A program made the translations under genes and the position numbers. Below, one piece after another: positions 10,334 through 19,300 of a DNA stretch of 64,000 nucleotides (positions are counted from its first letter, which is position 1; each line of letters starts with the position of its first letter). This DNA comes from Channallabes apus (Eukaryota; Chordata; Actinopteri; Siluriformes; Clariidae), in contig CM060121.1 of assembly GCA_030522415.1 (NCBI GenBank), positions 24,638,142 to 24,702,141 on the forward strand, given 5' to 3'. The notes beneath the pieces were generated by a model. The model worked only from the letters and a program-made list of their open reading frames with translations, did not search any database and was not told where the DNA came from.

Positions 10334-11679
10334 TGTTGTGAGCTTAAAGAGATGTTATTAGTCCTGTGTGGTGTAGTGATGATTGAGAGACCTTATCGCC
10401 TGCGGGAAGAAGCTCCTCTTCAGTCTCTCTGTGTTGGCCTTCAGGGAGCGGAATCGCTTCCCAGACCGCAACAAAGAGAACAGTCCATTACTGGGGTGAC
10501 AGGGAGCTCGGTGCGGATGATGCGCTCAGCTGATCGCACCACCCTCTGTAGAGCTCGTCTGTCCTGCATGGTGCTGTTCCCGAATCAGGTCGTGTTGTTT
10601 CCCGTCAGGATGCTCTCTATGGTGCAGGAGTAGAAGTTCCTGAGCACCTTGGAGGGCAGTCTAAAGTCTCTCAAGCGTCTGAGGTGGTACAGACGCTGCC
10701 TGGCCTTTTTCACCACGGTGTTGATGTGACAGGACCATGACAGGTCCTGAGTGATGTGAACACCGAGGTATCTGAAGCTGTCCACTCTCTCCACTGGGCT
10801 CCCGTTGATGACGGTGATCTGGTAGTTCCTCTCCTGCTTTGTACAAATGTCCACTATCAGCTCCTTTGTCTTGCTGACGTTCAGGAGGAGATTGTTCCTC
10901 TGGCACCAGTTCTCCAGATTTCCAATCTCCTCTAGGTAGTCCGACTCATCATTGTTGGTGATCAGTCCGACCACGATGGTGTCGTCAGCAAACTTGATGA
11001 TGGTGGTGGAGTTGGTAGTGGCCACGCAGTCGTGGGTGTACAAAGAGTACAGCAGGGGGTTCAGAACACAACCCTGGGGGGCTCCAGTGCTGAGAGTGAG
11101 TGTAGCTGAGACATGTCCGCCCATCCTTACTGCCTGTGGTCTGCCAGTCAGAAGATTGGAGATCCACTGACACATTGATGAGCTGAGTCCCAGGTGCTCC
11201 ATCTTGGTGGTGAGTGTGGAGGGAATTATGGTATTAAATGCAGAGCTGTAGTCGATGAAGAGCATTTTAACATAATTCCCTTTCCTAGTGTCCAGGTGAG
11301 TAAGTGATGTGTGGAGGAGATGAGAGATTGCATCGTCTGTGGAACGGTTCTGACGGTATGCAAACTGTAGTGGGTCCAGTGTGTCGGGTAGTGAAGAAAT
11401 GATGAAGTCTCTGACCAGGCGTTCAAAGCACTTCATCACTACTGAGGTAAGGGCTACAGGGCGATAGTCGTTGACGGAAGCTGGATGGGGTTTCTTTGGG
11501 ACAGGAACAATGATGGACTCCTTGAAGCAAGTGGGGATCACCGACTGAGATAAAGAGATGTTGAATATCTCAGTGAACACAGGTGCTAGCTGGTCTGCGC
11601 AGGATCTGAGAATACGACCTGAGATGCCGTTTGGTCCTGCTGCTTTCCTGGTGTTCACTCTCCTGAAGGCTCTCCTCAC
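10334..11679 (-). pseudogene. Reverse transcriptase of the jockey-group LINE (copy at 9430)
   Basis: The RT copies LINE RNA at the nicked target. Minus-strand motifs in order are [66 protein letters not shown], and the catalytic box FADDTIVV (F-A-D-D instead of the usual Y-A-D-D, as in the copy at 24720). After these come [16 protein letters not shown] and the thumb region. The open frame 10585-11679 holds 364 residues and ends where the C-terminal part is out of frame. The last segment, at 10334-10580, still encodes RRALQRVVRSAERIIR-like sequence but has lost a block compared with the copy at 25150-25400. Confidence 0.9.
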
Positions 11680-11869
11680 GTCGTGCTCGGTGATGATGAG
11701 CGCGTTCCCGGGCTGGCAGTGTCTTCCTGTCTGCAGCCGTTAGCGCCGCTAGCATTAGCGCCATTAACATTAGTGCCGCTAGCATTAGCATCGCTAGCGT
11801 CTTTAGCTGCAGCCTCGAAGCGAGCATAGAAAATGTTGAGCTCGTCTGCCAGAGTCGCGTCCGCGTTCG

Positions 11870-13035
11870 TCATACCGGTTGTTGGTGTTTTATAGCCAAC
11901 ATAATTATCCTTAATCCCTGCCACAGGCTCCTAGAGTCACTCTGTTGAAGCTGTGACTCTAGTTTCCTTCCATATCGCTGCTTCGCCTCTTTCACCGCTT
12001 TCCGGACGTTGTATGATGCAGCCTTGTATGGTTCCATGTCCCCCGACGCAAGTCCCGTGTTGTAGGCAGTGGTGCGAGATCTCAGAGCGTCGCGGATGGT
12101 TTTATCCACCCACGGCTTCTGGTTGGGAAACGTTCTGATAGTCTTTTTCTCCACCATATCATCCGCTAGCTTCCTAATAAATCCCACAACCGCTTCCGTA
12201 AACACGCTGACGTCATCATCGGAGCTGTTTCTGAACATGTCCCAGTCTGCGTCATCGAGTGCGTCCTGTAATGCGGCCACCGATTGGTCCGTCCAGTGCG
12301 CGACCACCCTCTGAACCGGAACTTCCTGTTTCAGCCTTTGTTTGTATTTTGGCATGAGGAAGATGGCGGCGTGGTCGGATTTACCAAACGCTGGACGAGA
12401 TTGTGCCTTGTAGCCGTCCTTGACCGTTGTATAACAATGATCTAGTGTCCTATCACCCCTGGTGGGGCAGGTGATATGCTGATGAAAGTTCGGCGATGCG
12501 CGTTTGAGGTTGGCACTGTTAAAGTCCTCCGCCACAATAAGCGCAGAGTCCCGGTGCTGTGTCTGGTGCTGTGTGAGCAACTCGTGCAGCTCGCATAAGG
12601 CAATGTCTGTGTCTGCTTGTGGTGGAATGTAAACGGCACTTATTATGACCGATGTGAACTCCCGTGGAAGATAAAAAGGACGACACATGATGGACAGTAG
12701 TTCCAGGTTTGGTGTGCAGGAGCGTGTAAGAGGAACAACGCTCGCGCTGTTGCACCAGCTGTTGTTCATGATTAAGCACATGCCGACTTCCCCGAGTCCC
12801 GCGTCCTGTCCATGCGGTGAACCGAGAAGAACTCGGCTGGTTGTATGGCGTGGTCTGGCACCGCCGGGTTCAGCCATGTCTCGGTGAAGCAGAGGAGATT
12901 GCAGTCCCGAATGTCTCTCTGGAACTTTATCCTGGCCCTGAGGTCATCGAGTTTGTTCTCCAGTGACTGGACGTTGGCGAGCAGGATGCTAGGCAGAGGT
13001 GTGCGGTGTGCACGGGCCCTCAGCCTGTTCCTCAC
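11870..13035 (-). pseudogene. AP-type endonuclease of the jockey-group LINE (copy at 9430)
   Basis: This domain nicks target DNA to prime reverse transcription. Visible motifs are LLANVQSLENKLDDLRARI, LCFTETWLNP (catalytic Glu), AVYIPPQADTD, a DFN motif in which the usual preceding Gly is Glu (VAEDFNSAN), and GKSDHAAIF (catalytic Asp-His). A roughly 10-bp deletion near 12785 shifts the frame between the two open segments 12772-13035 and 11870-12877. A second frameshift near 11900 separates it from a low-complexity Asn/Ala linker at 11676-11890, which leads into the RT. Confidence 0.88.
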
Positions 13036-13331
13036 GCCGGCTCGTTTCCCTCAGGGCCGCCGCTTATACTTTAAGAAATGAAGGTCAGTCGGTCTGAAAA
13101 ATCTCAAGAACTTTGAAGGTGTGCGGATAAAGTGCCCTCACCAAAATCATCAAATGCTATAAGGTAACTGGCTTTCATGTTGACCATTCCAGTAAAGGAA
13201 GACCAAGAGCTACCGCTGCTGCAAAGGATAAGTTTATTAGAATAACCAGCTGCAGAACGCGATGATTTACAGTACCTCAGATTAGAAATCACATAAATGC
13301 TTCTTGGAGTTCAAGTAGACATATTTCAACA

Positions 13332-13596
13332 CTGTGAGAGTCCTTATAGCAAATCGCGTGAATCGCGTTCATGTGAGTACTCACTTCCTTGGCTTTACTT
13401 TCAGACAGAGTGTGTGTTTATAGGACTAGGGTTAGATTGTGTCTTTCCTTTGCTCATTTACTGTGAGAGTCCTTATAGCAAATCGCGTGATTATCCTGCC
13501 CGCTCGTGTCCATCCGCGTTTGGGTTTACCATTCACGCTACAGGGCTAACTGCTAAAGCTATCGTCTTTCTGGTCACCCCGGGTTAGTTCCTGACA
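13332..13596 (+). repeat. Chromovirus LTR fragment with a rearranged 5' part
   Basis: From about 13371 to 13596 it matches the minus strand of the chromovirus LTRs at 56016-56240 and 60532-60760, ending GGTTAGTTCCTGACA. The first 40 bp instead repeat an internal LTR block (GAGAGTCCTTATAGCAAATC) that occurs again in its normal place at 13464-13490. It interrupts the Tc1 relic. Confidence 0.85.
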
Positions 13597-13865
13597 GAAG
13601 GAGAGTGATGTAGTGCTGCATCAGATGATCTGGTTCCCTCAATCACTTCATCTACTGTAAATGCATTTGAGATTTTTTGGGAACTCAACAAGTACTCAAC
13701 ATCTCTGGGAACTCAGGCAATTTAGGATTTAATTTGAGGGCCATTAACTTTTAAAGCACATACTGTATGTGTGAAAAATAGTCTTCATATTCCCATAATA
13801 ACTCTGTAACAATTTGCAATTTTACTCATGTCATCGGGAAAGCAAAAAGAAAATATATTTAAGGG

Positions 13866-14110
13866 ATAACCTGGTCATTCAGTATATTCATGTTGTCAGC
13901 TGACTTCAAGTTATTGCTACGTAACATTGCTGAGCCTAGATCTGACCAACTGAAGCAGTCTAAAGTCATTACACTGCCTCCAAACTATTGTATATTGGAC
14001 AGTATGCATAACAGGTTTATTGCTACAGTATATGCAATCTTCTTCTTACTCTAATGCACCAATCATTTGTAAATTTGGACTCATCAGACCACAAGACCTT
14101 TTTTATTTTA
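13866..14110 (-). pseudogene. Tc1-like transposase relic, family A
   Basis: The minus strand reads VLWSDESKFTN.., a degenerate R-I-R-V-R block, then a Gly-Gly-Ser-Val region and NILNDQV, the core of a Tc1 catalytic domain with several frame breaks. It shares blocks with the relics at 2450-2933 and 26500-26760. Confidence 0.6.
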
Positions 14111-15955
14111 AGCTTCACTAATATCTAAAACCCTGATCTAACTAAGAATCAGTAGATGGTTGAGGCATGGACCAAATGTCACCTTCACTCTATGATTTTG
14201 GCTACAACATTTACTTATAATTGGCACCAGCAGGTGCTTGTGAATATCTCCATGCACACACCTTATTATGCCCTATTCTGATGTCCATTTCCATGCAGCT
14301 GCTGGACACTTAAAAACTCCAGGAAGGCCTTTGTATTGTCTGTGGTGGCCATTCTAGTGAGTGCCATGGGTGGCATAGCGGCAGGGGACACAGCTGGGGA
14401 TATGCTGGGCTGCAGCAGCTTCAGGTCTCAAGTCTCAGTCTGCTCTTGCATAAGGGCTTCAAAGCACAAGTGCTGCTTATTTTCAAGGAGTGCTTGATTT
14501 TGGGTTCAGTGGAAGAGAACAAGGGTTTTGAAGATCTCGTCACGTGGTGAGGCTTATATGATAGTTTCAAAGTGCTCCTCAATCCCCAGGTTTTGGCACC
14601 ATGGGAGAACCTTGATGGGTAAAGTTTAGAGGAGGAGTTCTTTGTGGACATGTGGAATTTCCGCCAAGCTTAGAGCATTTGTTTAGTCCATGCTTTTTAG
14701 CACACCTTCAAAAACTCAACAAAACAAAAATAACTTAACCAAAACTATGTCCATGGATTTTCTTAGTCAAGACCAAGTGCACCAAGTGTGTAGGTTTGAC
14801 TGTGTGTTTATGTGTCTCATACTGTAAATTCTGCCAGTTGTAGCACACTACTGTACTGTCTCTCTATAGTTACCAAATACCACAAAAAAGCTACAAATAT
14901 GTAAACTCACCTGCTGCCACATATCTCTAGTCTCAATATGCTTCAGCTTTTCATTGCAGAGTTGCATAAAAGTGACTGGTTGTTTTAAAATTTTGCTACA
15001 GTGTTATAAAAGTATGAACCGATTGCCTTATTAGAGTAAATTACCACATGAGTGTCAGTACAATTGTTATAGTGCTCAGGCTTGGAGAGGTCACTAACAT
15101 TCTATTTGTTAGACCAGGATTATAATCAAGCACTAATGCACCGTTGATGTGTTTGTACTGTAGAAAAGCACAACACAAATAAAATAAAAATAAACACATG
15201 TCCTTCATTCGTGACCTTGTGCTGTCACTTGATCAAATGTTAATTATGTAAATAAACGCAGTGCATCCCCAAAGAGGAGGAAGGGATGAAAGACATAAAA
15301 ATTAAATAAATGTACAGGCCATGAACCATTTCATCAGGTAAGCAATCGGTTGCAAATGACCTTCTCGTTTCTACAAAAAAATAAATAAAATGCTTCTTCT
15401 GAATGTATAATGAATTATAATAGACAACAAATGTTAGCACAGAAGTAGCATCTTGGAAAATAAAAGGTCCTTCATGAACGAGGCTCTCATGGCATAATTA
15501 TATCTAAATATAACAGCTTGTAATGGATATGACCTACATGAAAGGATGCGGAAGTGGGAATGGTGTTACATTTCATTTTATTTTGATTACTTTCAAATGT
15601 TACATCTACATAAAACAAAACAAAAAAAAAAAAACAGCGTTTTTCAAAAAAGGCATTTTTCATAAAATATTTAAAAGTTGTTTATACAGTATTATACATA
15701 AAATAAAAAATAAATAAGCTTTGTTAAATGGAACTTCTATATTCTATACAGAAGTTATTTCCCTCACAATGCATATATTTATTTGGATTTTGAAAGCTTT
15801 CTATTTACCAACTCATAATTTCATAAGCATCAAATGCCTGTTGCATTAATTAGTGTTACACCATAGGACTGTTGATTAGTTTAATTAGTTTTTCTCTACC
15901 AGGCTCTTTAAATGCTTACTGTACTGTATATAAACACACTCATTCTAATATTCTA
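14111..15955. other. Anonymous DNA, no gene recognised
   Basis: AT-rich sequence with only short, unconvincing open frames. The block 14300-14660 is somewhat more GC-rich, but I cannot assign it. Confidence 0.5.
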
Positions 15956-16101
15956 ATAAGCTCTGTGGGTGCTCAATTGGATTGTGATCTATGGAGTGTG
16001 AAGGCCTGTTTGGCAGCTTTGGTAACTTTGCCTGCTGGGTCCACTGCACGATGGGCTGTGGTGCACTGGGTGGTTTGGTGCCTTGTCCTGCATTGACTTT
16101 T
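15956..16101 (-). pseudogene. Tc1-like relic (CAGCCATAAC-end family), split by the LTR element
   Basis: On the minus strand the block around 15965-16010 corresponds to the PDLNPIEHLW region of a common fish Tc1 family, and the 16040-16095 block to its DNA-binding part. It continues at 20441-20520 (GACGGGCTGGCC, GAGCCTTGGG). The same family is seen in the other orientation at 43902-44330. The relic is the target into which the 16102 element inserted. Confidence 0.6.
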
Positions 16102-16266
16102 TGTGACGGTTGACCCCTAGAGGGCGCCTAACGCCCGTTTTGACTTTTGTAGTTCGTTTTAAGTTTCGTTTTTTGGACTTCATTTCCCAGTTTGCACCTC
16201 GGTCAGGTGACGTAGAAGCTCACCTGAACCGAGGGAAGTTAATTTGATAATTATGTTTAGGTTTGC

Positions 16267-16274
16267 TATAAATA
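16267..16274 (+). promoter_or_regulatory. TATA box of the LTR promoter
   Basis: TATAAATA lies 31 bases upstream of 16298, the base from which the LTR becomes complementary to the primer site. The spacing is that of a standard RNA polymerase II core promoter. The same box is repeated in the 3' LTR. Confidence 0.8.
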
Positions 16275-16297
16275 GCCTGGCTGAACTCCAGCCAGGC

Positions 16298-16307
16298 GTC
16301 TAGCATT
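16298..16307 (+). promoter_or_regulatory. Inferred RNA 5' end / self-primer
   Basis: GTCTAGCATT is the exact reverse complement of AATGCTAGAC at 16447-16456. In Tf1/sushi-type elements the 5' end of the RNA folds back onto the primer site and primes minus-strand synthesis instead of a tRNA. Position relative to the TATA box supports this as the transcript start. Confidence 0.75.
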
Positions 16308-16358
16308 AGTCTTAAGTTTAGTTTGTGTTGGAGTGGGTTTGTTTATGTTCAAAGCAAA

Positions 16359-16364
16359 AATAAA
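16359..16364 (+). promoter_or_regulatory. Polyadenylation signal in the LTR
   Basis: AATAAA about 60 bases after the inferred start site. The copy in the 3' LTR would end the transcript; the one here must be bypassed. Confidence 0.6.
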
Positions 16365-16399
16365 GAACTTTGTTAAACCGTCAGCTCGCCTCCGCAATC

Positions 16400-19300
16400 A
16401 TGCCTCGCACACACCTCCGACGCAGACACCGTAAGAAACATGACAGAATGCTAGACCTACCCAGAGGCATGGCGGAGGATCTCCTCCTAGGGAATTACTC
16501 GGGAGGAGAAATTATCATCTCCAACGAGCTGGCGAAACTGCTGGAGGCCGGCGAGGAGCACGGCGAAATGGAAGTGGAGCAGGTATGGAGAAACGGCGAA
16601 CACATCGAGCCGGTGAGCTCAGGGAAGGACAGCATGACAGCCAGAGAGAGACAGGCGAGGCGAAGCTGGGAAGGCTGCGGACCCGTCATCCGGCGCACAC
16701 CGCCGAGAGGTGTAGCGGCCGAGGGAGAGACGGGAGGATTCTGCAGGCAGTGGGCGGAACGCAACGAGGAGTGCATTCATGACCTGCGCGAGCAGGTGCT
16801 GCAGCTCCAACTGCAGTTCGTCCAGGTTCGGGAGAACCAAGCTGTAGTCCCGGAAGCGATCCCTCTCTCGGATCTGGACGATGCACTCCTCCCACGGCCA
16901 CTGCCTGAAGGTGGCGCGGACAGCACACCGGAGCTGAGCACGGAGGACTGGACGCCGCTTCAGCACGGCGACGAGGTAGGCTTCTACAGGCAGTGGGCGG
17001 AGTCCAACCAGGAGCGCATTCGTGACCTGCGCGAGCAGGTGCTGCAGCTCCAACTGCAGTTCGTCCAGGTTCGGGAGAACCAGTCTATAGCCCCGGAAGT
17101 GATCCCTCTCCCGGGTCTGGACGATGCGCTCATCCCCCGACCACTGCCTGAGCCTGTCGCGGAGGAAGACTGCGCGCCGTGTCTGCGCGAAGAACAAAAC
17201 GGCGCGTCCATCATCCAGTCTCCGTGCAAGCTAGCGAGCGCCGTGCACGCGCCAACGCTGCAATCGAGCGCCGTGCACGCTCCAACGCTGCAGGAGAGCG
17301 CCGTGCACGCTCCAACGCTGCAGGAGAGCGCCGTGCACGCTCCAACGCTGCAGGAGAGCGCCGTGCACGCTCCAACGCTGCAGGAGAGCGCCGTGCACGC
17401 TCCAACGCTGCAGGAGAGCGCCGTGCACGCTCCAACGCTGCAGGAGAGCGCCGTGCACGCTCCAACGCTGCAGGAGAGCGCCGTGCACGCTCCAACGCTG
17501 CAGGAGAGCGCCGTGCACGCTCCAACGCTGCAGGAGAGCGCCGTGCACGCTCCAACGCTGCAGGAGAGCGCCGTGCACGCTCCAACGCTGCAGGAGAGCG
17601 CCGTGCACGCTCCAACGCTGCAGTTGAGCGCCGTGCACGCTCCACCGTTGCAGTTGAGCGCCGTGCACGCTCCACCGTTGCAGTTGAGCGCCGTGCACGC
17701 TCCACCGTTGCAGTCGAGCGCCGTGCACGCTCCACCGTTGCAGTCGAGCGCCGTGCACGCTCCAACGCTGTCGAGCCCTGCACAAGCTCCAACGACCAAG
17801 ACACCTGTTCTGCCGCCGCCTCCCGGCTTCGAGGATAGCGAGCTAGCACGCCAGCAGCCGCTGTCCCATGCACCTGTTCTGCCGCCGCCTCCCGGCTTTG
17901 AGGATAGCGAGCTAGCACGCCAGCAGCCGCTGTCCCATGCACCTGTTCTGCCGCCGCCTCCCGGCTTCGAGGATAGCGAGCTAGCACGCCAGCAGCCGCT
18001 GTCCCATGCACCTGTTCTGCCGCCGCCTCCCGGCTTCGAGGACAGCGAACCAGCGTGTCAGCAGCAGCTGACCGATGCTCCTGTTCTGCCGCCGCCTCCC
18101 GGCTTTGAGGACGACGTTACGCTGCTGTCGAGCGCCGAGTACGCTCCAACGCCGCTGTCGAGCGCCGAGTACGCTCCAACGCCGCTGTCGAGCGCCGAGT
18201 ACGCTCCAACGCCGCTGTCGAGCGCCGAGTACGCTCCAACGCCGCTGTCGAGCGCCGAGTACGCTCCAACGCCGCTGTCGAGCGCCGAGTACGCTCCAAC
18301 GCCGCTGTCGAGCGCCGAGTACGCTCCAACGCCGCTGTCGAGCGCCGAGTACGCTCCAACGCCGCTGTCGAGCGCCGAGTACGCTCCAACGCCGCTGTCG
18401 AGCGCCGAGTACGCTCCAACGCCGCTGTCGAGCGCACTGCACGCTCCCTCGCCGCTGTCGAGCGCACTGCACGCTCCCTCGCCGCTGTCGAGCGCACTGC
18501 ACGCTCCCTCGCCGCTGTCGAGCGCACTGCACGCTCCCTCGCCGCTGTCGAGCGCACTGCACGCTCCCTCGCCGCTGTCGAGCGCACTGCACGCTCCCTC
18601 GCCGCTGTCGAGCGCACTGCACGCTCCCTCGCCGCTGTCGAGCGCACTGCACGCTCCCTCGCCGCTGTCGAGCGCACTGCACGCTCCCTCGCCGCTGTCG
18701 AGCGCACTGCACGCTCCCACGCCGCTGTCGAGCGCACTGCACGCTCCCACGCCGCTGTCGAGCGCACTGCACGCTCCCACGCCGCTGTCGAGCGCACTGC
18801 ACGCTCCCACGCCGCTGTCGAGCGCACTGCACGCTCCCACGCCGCAGTCGAGCGCAGTGACCGCTCCACCGCCGCAGTCGAGCGCAGTGACCGCTCCACC
18901 GCCGTCGTCGAGCGCAGTGACCGCTCCACCGCCGTCGTCGAGCGCAGTGACCGCTTCAACGCCGCTGTCGAGCTCTGCAAAAGCTCCAACGCAGTCGTCG
19001 AGCTCGGCACAAGCTCCAACGCAGTCGTCGGGCTCTGCACAAGCTCCAATGCAGTCGTCGAGCTCTGCACAGGCTCCAACGCAATCGTCGAGCTCTGCAC
19101 AGGCTCCAACGCAATCGTCGAGCTCTGCACAGGCTCCAACGCAATCATCGAGTTCTGCACAGGCTCCAACGCAATCGCCGAGCTCTGCACAGGCTCCAAC
19201 GCAATCGTCGAGCTCTGCACAGGCTCCAACGCAATCGTCGAGCTCTGCACAGGCTCCAACGTCGTCGTCGAGCTCTGCACAGGCTCCAACGTCGTCGTCG

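Larger units (their letters stand above)
9430..13056 (-). mobile_element. Jockey-group LINE, 5'-truncated, inserted in a Tc1 relic
   Basis: The 3' tail with (TTTGAA)-type repeats is at 9436-9540 and the 5' break is near 13056, at the GCGGCGGCC block present further inside the copy at 22985. The flanking Tc1 reads TTATTACTT before the LINE and TTATACTT after it, consistent with an 8-9 bp target duplication. The order on the minus strand is endonuclease, linker, reverse transcriptase, 3' UTR. A 471-bp insert sits in the 3' UTR. Several frameshifts and an internal loss near 10480 inactivate it. Confidence 0.88.
9200..13730 (+). pseudogene. SALT-like Tc1 relic split by a LINE and an LTR fragment
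   Basis: Three blocks of one decayed Tc1 transposon remain in order. At 9200-9429 is the 5' leader with the TTCTTAATATGC block and a transposase start reading QLSKDKK..PIIT. At 13057-13330 are KGRPRA, DKFIRITS and PQIRNHINA, the DNA-binding domain. At 13597-13730 is VVLHQMIW followed by STQHLWEL, the catalytic C-terminus. The first gap is the LINE at 9430-13056. The second gap holds a chromovirus LTR fragment, and about 450 bp of transposase is also missing there. The closest fish family I know is the salmonid Tc1 group. A related copy lies at 51430-52540. Confidence 0.75.
16102..16445 (+). repeat. 5' LTR of the non-autonomous element
   Basis: Starts TGTGACGGTTGACC and ends AACATGACA. It holds TATAAATA (16267-16274), a GC-rich hairpin GCCTGGCTG..CAGCCAGGC just upstream of the inferred start site, and AATAAA (16359-16364). 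Confidence 0.95.

Noticed and set aside
14421..14651. A 76-codon minus-strand gene
   Set aside because: No recognisable domain or splice context; consistent with chance.
16370..16399. Extension of the giant ORF upstream to 16370
   Set aside because: It would need a TTG start; the first in-frame ATG is at 16400.
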